Source: Clostridiales bacterium
GTDB taxonomy: Bacteria; Bacillota; Clostridia; Oscillospirales; Acutalibacteraceae
Assembly: GCA_021199275.1 (NCBI GenBank)
Contig: JAJQIJ010000012.1
Location: 1-38,843, forward strand
DNA: 38,843 bases
Direction: 5' to 3'
This document shows positions 7,557-16,323 of this stretch, piece after piece. A program made the translations under genes and the position numbers. Below the pieces are notes generated by a model. That model did not search any database. It was not told the origin of the DNA and saw only the letters and a program-made list of their open reading frames with translations. Numbering within the stretch: the first letter of the stretch is position 1; each line of letters starts with the position of its first letter.

Positions 7557-10500
7557 ATGGCAAGAAAAAAGAAAACTATGGACGGCAATAATGCCGCGGC
7601 ACATGTTTCATATGCGTTTACCGAAGTTGCCGCTATATATCCTATTACGCCGTCGTCAGTCATGGCTGAAGTTACAGATGTTCTTTCGTCGCACGACACA
7701 AAGAACATTTTCGGCCAGAACGTAAGGGTTCAGGAAATGGAAAGCGAAGGCGGCGCCGCCGGCGCAGTTCACGGCTCGCTTTCAGCCGGCGCGCTGACTA
7801 CCACATATACAGCTTCACAGGGCCTTTTACTTATGATTCCTAACATGTACAAAATTGCAGGCGAACTTTTGTCTTCTGTAATTCATGTGTCGGCACGCTG
7901 CGTTTCAACACATGCGCTTAACATATTTGGCGACCATTCAGACGTTTATGCCTGCCGCCAGACAGGTTATGCCATGCTTTGCTCAAACAACCCGCAGGAA
8001 GTTATGGACCTGGGCGCGGTTGCACATCTTGCGACGCTCAAATCATCTGTTCCGTTTTTGCATTTCTTTGACGGATTTCGCACTTCGCACGAAATTCAAA
8101 AAATAGAAGTGTGGGACTATGACGAACTCAAAGACATGGTTGACATGGACGATGTGCGCCGTTTCCGCCAGACAGCGCTTAACCCCGAACACCCGACTTT
8201 GCGCGGCTCTGCCGAAAATTCAGACTTGTTTTTCCAGCACAGAGAGGCCTGCAATAAATATTATAATGACGCTGTTGAAGCCACAGTTAAATATATGGAC
8301 GAGGTAAACAGCCGAATAGGCACTGATTACAAGCCGTTTAATTATTACGGCGCGCCTGACGCCGAAAGCATTATCATTGCAATGGGCTCTGTGTGCGACA
8401 CAATTGCCGAAACGGTTGATTACCTCAATGCAAACGGGCAAAAGACAGGACTTGTAAAAGTTCATCTTTACAGGCCGTTTTCACCGAAATATCTTATTGA
8501 TGTTATTCCTAAAACAGTTAAAACAATTTCTGTTATTGACAGAACAAAAGAGCCCGGCTCAATAGGTGAGCCTCTTTTCCTTGACGTTGTTGCCGCTTTC
8601 AAAGGCACTGCTTTTGAGACTGTGCCCGTGTTCAACGGCAGATACGGTCTTGGCTCAAAAGACACTGTTCCGGCGCATATTATTGCTATTTTCAACAACA
8701 TGAAGTCATCGTCGCCCAAAAAGACTTTCACCATAGGCATTACAGATGACGTCACCAATCTGTCTCTTGCCGCCGCAGAAAATGTTGACACAACACCCGC
8801 CGGCACCACGTCGTGCAAGTTTTGGGGCCTTGGGTCTGACGGCACAGTCGGCGCCAATAAAGACTCTATTAAAATTATAGGCGACAACACAGACAAATTT
8901 GTACAGGGCTACTTTTTCTATGACTCTAAAAAGTCGGGCGGTATTACGGTATCGCACCTGCGTTTCGGCGACAGCCCCATTACATCAACATATCTTATTA
9001 ATAAAGCAAACTTTGTTGCCTGCCACTGCCCGTCTTACGTAACGAAATATGACATGGTGCAAGACCTTGTTCCGGGCGGCACGTTTTTGCTTAACTGCAT
9101 TTGGACGCCTGAAGAGCTTGACAAAGAGCTTCCGGCTTCAATGAAAAGATATATTGCAAACAACAACATTAACTTTTATATCATAAACGGCATTAAAATT
9201 GCAGAGGAAGTCGGCCTGCGCGGCAGGGCTTCAACAATTTTGCAGTCTGCTTTCTTTACCATTTCCGGCATTTTGCCTGTTGATAAGGCAATTGAACTTA
9301 TGAAAGACAAAGCCACCGCTAAATTTTCCAAAAAAGGCGACGCGGTTGTGCAGTCAAACCATAACGGCATTGACAGAGGCTCTAAAGAACTTATTAAAAT
9401 TGATGTTCCCGAAAGCTGGAAAACCGCAGAAGATGAAGATGCCGAACTTGTAATTAACACCGACAGGGAAGACATGAAGCAGTTTGTTCGCAACATTCTT
9501 GACCCGGTAAGCCACCAAAAAGGCGACGACGTGCCTGTTTCCACATTTGTTGACATGGCAAACGGCGTTTACCCGCAGGGCTCTGCGGCTTTTGAAAAGA
9601 GAGGTATTGCCGTTGACGTGCCTGAATGGAACCCCACAAGCTGTGTTCAGTGCAACAGATGCGCCATGGTTTGCCCGCACGCTGTAATCCGCCCGGTTGC
9701 GCTTACAGACGAAGAACTTGCTGCAGCGCCTGACAATACCAAATCGGCGCCGCTTAAAATGCCTAAAGATTCAAATCTCAGCTTTTCGCTTATTGTTTCA
9801 ACTCTTGACTGCACGGGCTGTGCTTCCTGCGCAAACGTGTGCCCCACAAAATCTCTTACCATGAAACCGATTGCATCTCAGCTTGAAGGGCAAAAGGTGT
9901 TTGATGCACTTTGCGACATAGACCCGAAGCCGCTTGTAGCTTCAGACAAGAGCATAATTTCTGCGCAATATCTTAAGCCTTATCTTGAATTTTCAGGTGC
10001 ATGTGCCGGCTGCGGCGAAACACCTTATGCAAAGCTTGTAACACAGCTTTTCGGCGACAAAATGTATGTTGCCAACGCAACGGGCTGTTCGTCAATCTGG
10101 GGCGGCTCGGCGCCGTCAACACCCTATACCGTTGACAAACACGGCAAGGGCCCGGCATGGTCTAATTCACTGTTTGAAGACAATGCTGAATTTGGGCTTG
10201 GCATGTTCCTTGCTAACGAACAAATTCGTGCAAGGCTTGCCGCAGACGCCAAGGCTCTTGAAAACACAGCTGTTGCCGGCGAAGTAAAGGCTTATCTTGA
10301 CACATTTGCAGACACCAAAGAAAACACACCTGCTGCAAATGCGCTTATCGCCGCAATTGAAAGCACGGAATTTACAGGCAGCGAAAAAGCCGCAGCTGAA
10401 GATTTTCTTAAAGATAAAGACTATGCCGCAAAGAAGAGCCAGTGGATTTTCGGAGGAGACGGCTGGGCTTATGACATCGGCTTCGGCGGGCTTGACCATG

Positions 10501-11093
10501 TGCTTGCACAGAATCAAGACGTAAATGTGCTTGTTTTCGATACGGAAGTTTATTCCAACACCGGCGGTCAGTCATCAAAGGCCACTCCTACCGGCGCGGT
10601 TGCACAGTTTGCAGCTTCAGGCAAGGTTACAAAGAAAAAAGACCTTGCAAAGATTTTAATGTCTTACGGCTATGTATATGTTGCCCAGGTTGCAATGGGC
10701 GCAGATTACAACCAGTGCCTTAAAGCCATTAAGGAAGCTGAAGCATATCACGGCCCGTCAATAATTATTGCATATGCCCCGTGTATCAACCACGGAATAA
10801 AGATGCCGTTTAACCAGGCAGAGCAGAAAAAGGCTGTTCAGGCAGGCTATTGGAACCTGTTTAGGTATAACCCGGCTCTTGTGGCGCAGGGGCAAAACCC
10901 GTTTTCGCTTGATTCCAAAGCGCCCACAGGCGATTATATCGAATTCATCAATGGTGAAACAAGGTATTCATCTCTTAAGCGCAGCTTCCCGGGCAGGGCA
11001 GAAAAGCTGTTTGCAATGGCTGCTGAAAACGCCGTTGCCAAATACAATGATTTGCTCAGGACTGTTGAATATTATGCGCCAAAGAAAGACTGA
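7557..11093 (+). CDS. nifJ: Pyruvate:ferredoxin (flavodoxin) oxidoreductase
   Basis: A 1178-aa single-chain PFOR, oxidising pyruvate with CoA to acetyl-CoA and CO2 and reducing ferredoxin; the central step of clostridial fermentation. Domain order is the N-terminal pyruvate/ThDP domain (AIYPITPSSVMAE), CoA-binding and gamma domains, then a 2[4Fe-4S] ferredoxin domain with Cys696/699/702/706 and Cys752/755/758/762. The C-terminal ThDP domain carries the proximal cluster cysteines 816, 819, 844 and 1076, and GGDGWAYDIGFGG (ThDP/Mg). All cluster ligands are present and length is normal. ATG 7557 has AGGAGG (7544-7549). Single gene with its own promoter and a strong terminator; probably highly expressed. 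Confidence 0.97.
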   Translation: MARKKKTMDGNNAAAHVSYAFTEVAAIYPITPSSVMAEVTDVLSSHDTKNIFGQNVRVQEMESEGGAAGAVHGSLSAGALTTTYTASQGLLLMIPNMYKIAGELLSSVIHVSARCVSTHALNIFGDHSDVYACRQTGYAMLCSNNPQEVMDLGAVAHLATLKSSVPFLHFFDGFRTSHEIQKIEVWDYDELKDMVDMDDVRRFRQTALNPEHPTLRGSAENSDLFFQHREACNKYYNDAVEATVKYMDEVNSRIGTDYKPFNYYGAPDAESIIIAMGSVCDTIAETVDYLNANGQKTGLVKVHLYRPFSPKYLIDVIPKTVKTISVIDRTKEPGSIGEPLFLDVVAAFKGTAFETVPVFNGRYGLGSKDTVPAHIIAIFNNMKSSSPKKTFTIGITDDVTNLSLAAAENVDTTPAGTTSCKFWGLGSDGTVGANKDSIKIIGDNTDKFVQGYFFYDSKKSGGITVSHLRFGDSPITSTYLINKANFVACHCPSYVTKYDMVQDLVPGGTFLLNCIWTPEELDKELPASMKRYIANNNINFYIINGIKIAEEVGLRGRASTILQSAFFTISGILPVDKAIELMKDKATAKFSKKGDAVVQSNHNGIDRGSKELIKIDVPESWKTAEDEDAELVINTDREDMKQFVRNILDPVSHQKGDDVPVSTFVDMANGVYPQGSAAFEKRGIAVDVPEWNPTSCVQCNRCAMVCPHAVIRPVALTDEELAAAPDNTKSAPLKMPKDSNLSFSLIVSTLDCTGCASCANVCPTKSLTMKPIASQLEGQKVFDALCDIDPKPLVASDKSIISAQYLKPYLEFSGACAGCGETPYAKLVTQLFGDKMYVANATGCSSIWGGSAPSTPYTVDKHGKGPAWSNSLFEDNAEFGLGMFLANEQIRARLAADAKALENTAVAGEVKAYLDTFADTKENTPAANALIAAIESTEFTGSEKAAAEDFLKDKDYAAKKSQWIFGGDGWAYDIGFGGLDHVLAQNQDVNVLVFDTEVYSNTGGQSSKATPTGAVAQFAASGKVTKKKDLAKILMSYGYVYVAQVAMGADYNQCLKAIKEAEAYHGPSIIIAYAPCINHGIKMPFNQAEQKKAVQAGYWNLFRYNPALVAQGQNPFSLDSKAPTGDYIEFINGETRYSSLKRSFPGRAEKLFAMAAENAVAKYNDLLRTVEYYAPKKD

Positions 11094-11131
11094 CGCACCT
11101 TTTACTTAAACCATTTGTTTTGGCACTAACT

Positions 11132-11165
11132 AAAGCACCCCGGCAATAAAGCCGGGGTGCTTTTT
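11132..11165. terminator. Bidirectional terminator
   Basis: A perfect 13-bp stem, AAAGCACCCCGGC (11132-11144) with GCCGGGGTGCTTT (11151-11163), plus a T-run on the plus side and an A-run on the other. It ends PFOR and the convergent signal peptidase operon. Confidence 0.92.
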
Positions 11166-11218
11166 GTTTTATTTAATTATGGCAGAGTATTAAACGCGGC
11201 AAACGGCAGCCGCTTGAA

Positions 11219-12322
11219 TTACTCTATTTTTTCTATACTTGGGTAATATCTGAACATTACCTTGCCTATAATTTTATCTTCGGACACATATGTGTTGTCC
11301 CAATAACGTGAATCGTGTGAATCGTTTCTGTTGTCACCCATGCAAAAATACAGGTTTTGTGCAACAACATATTCGCCGGTTTCTTTATCTTGCTCGCAAT
11401 ACATTGTCAAAAAGTCCAGACTGCCTACCTGCGCGCCGTTTTCTGCATAACAGTATCCGCCGCTTACGCTGATTACTTCGCCTTTATAAGGAATGTAATA
11501 GGGCCCGAAGTCGCCTGTGGCTGTTTCAACTGTTACAAAGCTGCTGTCTGCACGGTAAAGCTGGCCGTCAGAATCTGAATAATACACAACGCCGTTTACT
11601 ATTGTAATTGTTTCGCCGGGCATGCCTATTATTCTTTTAACAAAAGCCTGCGTTTCATCGTCAGGGTAATCAAAAATAATAATGTCATATCTTTCCGGGT
11701 CTTCGCTTACATATGCTATTCTGCTTGCAATAACTCTGTCACCGGCTTCGATTGTGTTGCGCATTGAGCCCGACGGCACCACTGCATTTGCAAAAACAAA
11801 GGTTTTAAGCAAAAGCGCAAGTATTACAGCCACCACTATAGGAATCATAAATTCAACAAAGCTTTTTAACTTGCTCGACTGCTTTTTTTCTTTTTTACGC
11901 TTTTTAACACTGACTTCACTTGTGTCTGCCGTTTCGGGCAAAGCCTCGTCATAAACATTGCTTTCGCTTTCCGGCGCCAATTGCCCGTCTTGCAAAAATT
12001 CAGCATTGTTTTCCTGTGCCGCAGCAGGGGGTGCGGCTTTTAAATCAATGTCGCCGGCATTGATTTTTTCGGCTGCCTTTTTATTTTCTTTGCTTTTTTG
12101 CGCCTTTTTTTCAGCTTTTTTTTCAGCCTTCGTTTTTTTGCCGCTTTTGCTGCCGGCATCTTCGGCCGGGCTGTCTGCTTCGCTGTCAATCATATCAATC
12201 TTTCTTGTTGCGCTTAATTCATCTGATATGCTTATATTGAAAAAGTTTGCGCCGCAGTTAGGACATTTAAGCCAGTCTCCGTCGCTTATAAGCGTTTCGC
12301 AGCCGCATTTTTTACAAACCAT
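11219..12322 (-). CDS. lepB: Signal peptidase I with N-terminal zinc ribbon
   Basis: A 367-aa membrane-anchored serine protease that removes signal peptides from exported proteins. From the N-terminus: a zinc-ribbon-like module (Cys3, Cys6, Cys20, Cys23); a long Lys/Glu/Ala-rich, low-complexity linker (about 50-150); one transmembrane helix (about 157-178); then the S26 catalytic domain with Ser186 in PSGSM and Lys229 in FVKRIIG, and the GDNRNDSHDSR box. The core is a normal Gram-positive type; the roughly 150-residue cytoplasmic extension is unusual. ATG 12322 has AGAGGT well spaced upstream, and it keeps the ribbon; an earlier in-frame start at 12370 adds CPDC. It lies 72 nt after the GH36-like gene on the same strand and may be co-transcribed. 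Confidence 0.9.
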   Translation of the reverse strand: MVCKKCGCETLISDGDWLKCPNCGANFFNISISDELSATRKIDMIDSEADSPAEDAGSKSGKKTKAEKKAEKKAQKSKENKKAAEKINAGDIDLKAAPPAAAQENNAEFLQDGQLAPESESNVYDEALPETADTSEVSVKKRKKEKKQSSKLKSFVEFMIPIVVAVILALLLKTFVFANAVVPSGSMRNTIEAGDRVIASRIAYVSEDPERYDIIIFDYPDDETQAFVKRIIGMPGETITIVNGVVYYSDSDGQLYRADSSFVTVETATGDFGPYYIPYKGEVISVSGGYCYAENGAQVGSLDFLTMYCEQDKETGEYVVAQNLYFCMGDNRNDSHDSRYWDNTYVSEDKIIGKVMFRYYPSIEKIE

Positions 12323-12394
12323 AGTATTACCTCTTTTGTTTGTTTTAATTAAACAGTCTGGGCAAGGCAAAACTTACCCGAATTATTGAATCTT

Positions 12395-14719
12395 TTATTT
12401 TGTGCGTTTTACTTTCAGCAGCTCTGCAATGGCAATGATTTTGTTATATGGCGTTGCTTTGTCAGTAACGCTGAAATTGGTTGCGCTGCTTTTAAGGTCT
12501 GTTGAAAGCAATGCTTTTGAACGTTTGTCATAAGCGCTGCAATCAAGAAAATTATCAATATAAAGCTTAACCATTTTATTTTTTTCACGCACAAGCATAA
12601 TTTTGTGGTGTGAAGAGCTGATTATGCTTTCTGATTTAAGCTTGAGCGCGCCGACATATGCGTTTATATAGCCGTTTTCAATAGAAATGAAAACATCGTT
12701 GTTTTGGCAAATAACGCCGTTGTTTCCGCTGCTTTCAAAGCTAATTGTAAAATCGTTAGCTTCGCCGTCTTCTTTTGCCGGCGCTTTTTTTGCAAACTGA
12801 AATATTTTTATTTCAAACGGGTTTAATGTAAGGTTGATTTTGTCGTTATATTTATATGTGTCGTTTGATTCGCCGCCGGTTTTGTTATATATGTTAAAAC
12901 GCTTGGCGCCGCTTAGCGTTTCAGGGCAGCCCATAAGCTTGTTAAGAGTCAGCGTAAGAGCCGCAGATTCGTTTGACGGGTTTCTCAGCGCCACAATTCC
13001 GTTGCCGGCCTTGTCCCACGAAGCATAGCAATATATATTGTTTTTAGCGGGGTCGCCGCCAAGAAACATTGCGTTTTTAAGAATGCTGAAATTTTTGCGC
13101 TGCCATTCAATAACATTTGCAAGACGCTGCCACTTTTCTTCATTCATCATGCTCTCGGAAAGATAAAATTCTGCCAGCGAAGAGCCGCGGCATGCGTTCC
13201 AGTAAAGCATAAGCTCAAATTCGTCGTCAGACAGGGTAAAGCCGGCTTCACGCGCATAAATGGGCTCATGGTTAAATATGGCGTCTGCGGGGAACTGGTA
13301 GCCCCTGCGAGACATGAAATGGTAATATGTGCTGTCTCTGTAAGTCAGCATTGAATCCAATCTTGACTGCGCTGTGCTTGCATAATTATCTGCAAAGCCA
13401 ATGTCAAGACAGTCCTGAATCCAAACTGTATTAACATATTGCAGCCACCATGGGGAAGGGTTAACATAGCACGTCATATTAATAAACAGCTTTTTACCCT
13501 GCTTTTCGCGCAGCGCACGCATGGCTTTGAAAATTTTTATGTAACCCTGCCACATTTCGGTTATATAATACATGTCGTTTTCGCCGCCCACAATATGGTC
13601 ATGCTGGGCGTTGCGGCAGGCTTTCCAGCAAAAGCCGTCAAACTTCCAATAGCCAATGTCATTTTCCTGCGTGGTTTTTAAAATGAATTTTTCAAGGTTT
13701 TCAATATATTTTTTTGAGCCAATGCAAATATCTTCCGCTTCGGCATTATAATAGCCCATTTTGGCTTTTTCAATGTTTTTGGCAAATTTTTTGTAAAAGT
13801 CATAACCGCCGCGCGGTGAAAGCCACAGCCCAAGCGAGCTGCCCAGGCTTTTAGCGCATTGAGACGCGTTTAAAAACCCGTTTGGAAACTTTTTTTGGTT
13901 ATATGCCCAAAAGCCGCCCTTATAGTTGTTCCAACCGTCGTCAATAACATAATTGTCTATGGGCTGCACGCCGTGCGAAGTCAGCATGTTTTCAACCGTG
14001 TAAAAAGATTTCTGCGCGTTATCTGTGTCAACGTTCATTTTTCTGTCAAGCCATGTGTTGTAATTGACGTTAAAGTCGCGCTTTATTGAAATTGAATTAA
14101 TATATTCAAAAAAAGCTTCCTTTAAATCAACAAGCAGGTGGCTTTTGGCAGCCCCAATTACAGTTGCGGGGCAGACAAGAGTTTCTGTTGCGCTTTTGCC
14201 CAAATAATAAATTATTTGCCCGCGGCTGTGAAAAATTTTGTTTCTGGTGGCGGGGAATTCACAGCCGAAAAACAGGCTGTCAATATAAAACGGCTGGCCA
14301 AGGCTTCTTGAAACATTGTCATCTTCAAATTCAGGCACGCTGTAATATGAGCTCGAATTGATAATTCCTATATTTTCAAGAATAATGCAGTCAATTGTCT
14401 TTTCTTTTGACTGCTTTAATGTCAGCTGCTTTTCTATGTATTTTTTGTTTGCAGACACTCTGTAGCTGAGCGTTACGGCAGTGTCGCATGCCTCTTCAAA
14501 CTTAAAAAACAACCGCCCGCCCTTTTCTGCGTGCTTTTCAACTTTAAGCGATTTAGACGAAATGGAGTCGCCGTCTGTAAAGCAAATTTCAAATTCAGAG
14601 CCGCTACCGTCAGGCACAAGCGACATGCCGGAGAGCTTGTTTAAAATTTGAGATGTGTAAAAAAGCCCGTCAGACAAAATAAAATCTCTTTTTAATGCGT
14701 CACTTTCCATTGTGTACAT
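12395..14719 (-). CDS. GH36-like alpha-galactosidase family glycosidase
   Basis: A 774-aa predicted cytoplasmic glycoside hydrolase. An N-terminal beta-sandwich (about 1-215) precedes a TIM barrel (about 215-560) with features of clan GH-D: VIDDGWN (Asp260/261), GLWLSPRGGY, and YWKFDGF with Asp361 as the putative nucleophile. WIQDCLDIGFAD near 436-444 is a possible acid/base region. A C-terminal segment (about 655-774) looks like a LamG-type jelly roll and may bind sugar. It may act on alpha-galactosides or alpha-GalNAc; the substrate is not determined. ATG 14719 has GGGAG 9 nt upstream, inside the end of the TSCPD gene, whose stop is 1 nt away, suggesting translational coupling. Confidence 0.75.
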   Translation of the reverse strand: MYTMESDALKRDFILSDGLFYTSQILNKLSGMSLVPDGSGSEFEICFTDGDSISSKSLKVEKHAEKGGRLFFKFEEACDTAVTLSYRVSANKKYIEKQLTLKQSKEKTIDCIILENIGIINSSSYYSVPEFEDDNVSRSLGQPFYIDSLFFGCEFPATRNKIFHSRGQIIYYLGKSATETLVCPATVIGAAKSHLLVDLKEAFFEYINSISIKRDFNVNYNTWLDRKMNVDTDNAQKSFYTVENMLTSHGVQPIDNYVIDDGWNNYKGGFWAYNQKKFPNGFLNASQCAKSLGSSLGLWLSPRGGYDFYKKFAKNIEKAKMGYYNAEAEDICIGSKKYIENLEKFILKTTQENDIGYWKFDGFCWKACRNAQHDHIVGGENDMYYITEMWQGYIKIFKAMRALREKQGKKLFINMTCYVNPSPWWLQYVNTVWIQDCLDIGFADNYASTAQSRLDSMLTYRDSTYYHFMSRRGYQFPADAIFNHEPIYAREAGFTLSDDEFELMLYWNACRGSSLAEFYLSESMMNEEKWQRLANVIEWQRKNFSILKNAMFLGGDPAKNNIYCYASWDKAGNGIVALRNPSNESAALTLTLNKLMGCPETLSGAKRFNIYNKTGGESNDTYKYNDKINLTLNPFEIKIFQFAKKAPAKEDGEANDFTISFESSGNNGVICQNNDVFISIENGYINAYVGALKLKSESIISSSHHKIMLVREKNKMVKLYIDNFLDCSAYDKRSKALLSTDLKSSATNFSVTDKATPYNKIIAIAELLKVKRTK

Positions 14720-14720
14720 C

Positions 14721-14975
14721 TTAAAGTTCTCCCTTAATCTTTTTTAATGCTTTGGCAAGCTGGTCAGGGCAGGAAGTGGGGCGCATGTTGCATTGTATGC
14801 CCTCCAGCTTTTCAATAACGGCGTCAATGTTCTGCCCCTTTACTAAAGCGGCAATGCCTTTTAAATTTCCGTTGCAGCCGCCTAAAAATTTAACGTCGCC
14901 CAGTGTGTTGTCGTCATTTATATCTATCATAATCTGCCTTGAGCAGGTGCCGCTGGTGTTATATGTATATGTCAT
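14721..14975 (-). CDS. Stand-alone TSCPD domain protein (TIGR03905-like)
   Basis: An 84-aa protein with conserved Cys positions and the motif TSCPDQLAKAL that names the TSCPD domain. This domain also occurs at the C-terminus of some B12-dependent ribonucleotide reductases; the free-standing form has no established function. GGCNGNLKGIAAL in the middle is also typical. ATG 14975 is chosen because AGGAAG lies just upstream; an in-frame start at 15014 lacks a site. First gene of a probable minus-strand operon with the GH36-like gene (1-nt gap) and perhaps signal peptidase I. The physiological link to the glycosidase is unknown and may be only positional. Confidence 0.85.
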   Translation of the reverse strand: MTYTYNTSGTCSRQIMIDINDDNTLGDVKFLGGCNGNLKGIAALVKGQNIDAVIEKLEGIQCNMRPTSCPDQLAKALKKIKGEL

Positions 14976-15082
14976 GGTTATACTTCCTGTCTTTAATTTT
15001 TCTGTGGCGTGCAATTCACCGCTAAAAACGCTGGGTGGGGGCGCCGCCCCTTATTATATAAAAAGATATTTCTTTAGAATAT

Positions 15083-15111
15083 ATTATACATATAACTTTG
15101 ATTTATTGCAA
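15083..15111 (-). promoter_or_regulatory. Promoter of the TSCPD operon
   Basis: Minus strand TTGCAA (15111-15106), 17 nt, TATAAT (15088-15083). The roughly 100-nt leader contains a GGGGC-ggc-GCCCC hairpin near 15040-15052. Confidence 0.75.
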
Positions 15112-15171
15112 TAAATATTTATCAAGTAATATTTGATTAACAAAAAAACCAATATAATTTAAATATTCGCC

Positions 15172-15216
15172 TTGAAATTGGAAAAATGATATGTTATCAT
15201 AAATTTGAATTTCAAA
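15172..15216 (+). promoter_or_regulatory. iolG promoter with two operator-like palindromes
   Basis: TTGAAA (15172-15177), 17 nt, TATCAT (15195-15200). ATGATA-TGT-TATCAT (15186-15200) is a perfect inverted repeat covering the -10. TTTGAA-T-TTCAAA (15204-15216) is a second perfect palindrome over the expected start. The positions fit repressor sites for an inositol-responsive regulator, which is not encoded in the window. Confidence 0.6.
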
Positions 15217-15241
15217 CTTGAAAGAATGTGAGGTAATTACA

Positions 15242-16255
15242 ATGAAAAAAATTAAATTAGGTATCATAGGCGCGGGCCGAATAGGTTGGGTGCATGCAAA
15301 GTCTATTACATACCATATTCCCGCCGCCGAAATTATAGCTGTTTCAGACATTTATGTTGAAAGCGCAAAAAAGCTTGCCGAAGAGCTGTCTATTCCGAAT
15401 TATTACAGTGATTACCATGAAATTTTAAATAATAAAGAAATAGAAGCGGTGCTTATCTGTTCGTCAACAGACACTCATGCAGACATAGCATGTGAAGCCG
15501 CTGCCGCAGGAAAGCATGTTTTCTGTGAAAAGCCGGTTGATTTAACAGTTGCTAAAATTAAAAAAGTTATTGCTGCTGTTGATAAAGCCGGCGTAAAGCT
15601 GCAAATCGGCTTTAACAGGCGTTATGACCATAATTTTGCCGAAATTAAAAGGCTTGCAGACATTGGCAAAATAGGTAAGATACAGACTGTAAAAATCACC
15701 AGCCGTGACCCGGAGCCGCCCACTATAGAATATGTAAAAGTGTCAGGCGGCATTTTCCTTGACATGACTGTGCATGATTTTGACATGGCGCGCTTTATCG
15801 GCGGCGAGGTTGAAGAGGTTTATGCAAACGCCACCGTTATGGTTGACGATGAAATCGGCCGTGCCGGCGATGTTGACACCGCGCTTGTTGCGCTTAAATT
15901 CAAAAGCGGCGCAATCGGCGTTATTGACAACTGCCGTAAGGCTGCATACGGCTATGACCAGCGGCTTGAGGTTTTCGGCTCTAACGGCCAGGCGAGCGCC
16001 GCTAACGACACGCCAACCAATGTTTCATTTATTGACGCCAACTCAAATCAAAGCGACAAGCCGCTGTATTTTTTCCTTGAAAGATATATGCAGTCTTTTA
16101 CAGACGAAATGGCGCAGTTTATTGACTGCGTTGTTAATGATAAGCCCACCCAAACCACTGTTTATGACGGGCTTGAAGCTCTCAGGCTGGGTTTGGCGGC
16201 GAAAAAGTCTGTTGCAGAGCACAGGCCTGTAAAGCTGTCTGAAATTGAATGCTGA
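15242..16255 (+). CDS. iolG: Inositol 2-dehydrogenase (Gfo/Idh/MocA family)
   Basis: A 337-aa NAD-dependent oxidoreductase predicted to oxidise myo-inositol to 2-keto-myo-inositol (scyllo-inosose), the first step of inositol catabolism. The N-terminal Rossmann fold has GIIGAGRIG (about 7-15) and the family catalytic EKPVDL lysine. The C-terminal half has DMTVHDFDMARF with the Asp/His pair. Length fits IolG (B. subtilis 344 aa). ATG 15242 follows GTGAGG at good spacing; an in-frame ATG at 15218 lies upstream of it. It leads a cluster with iolD and iolE, which supports the inositol assignment over other family members. Confidence 0.87.
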   Translation: MKKIKLGIIGAGRIGWVHAKSITYHIPAAEIIAVSDIYVESAKKLAEELSIPNYYSDYHEILNNKEIEAVLICSSTDTHADIACEAAAAGKHVFCEKPVDLTVAKIKKVIAAVDKAGVKLQIGFNRRYDHNFAEIKRLADIGKIGKIQTVKITSRDPEPPTIEYVKVSGGIFLDMTVHDFDMARFIGGEVEEVYANATVMVDDEIGRAGDVDTALVALKFKSGAIGVIDNCRKAAYGYDQRLEVFGSNGQASAANDTPTNVSFIDANSNQSDKPLYFFLERYMQSFTDEMAQFIDCVVNDKPTQTTVYDGLEALRLGLAAKKSVAEHRPVKLSEIEC

Positions 16256-16323
16256 GCAGGCGTTCATTTTTGGCAAAAAATGTTAATTGTTAATTAAAAA
16301 ATACGGCGAAAGGCTATGATAAA

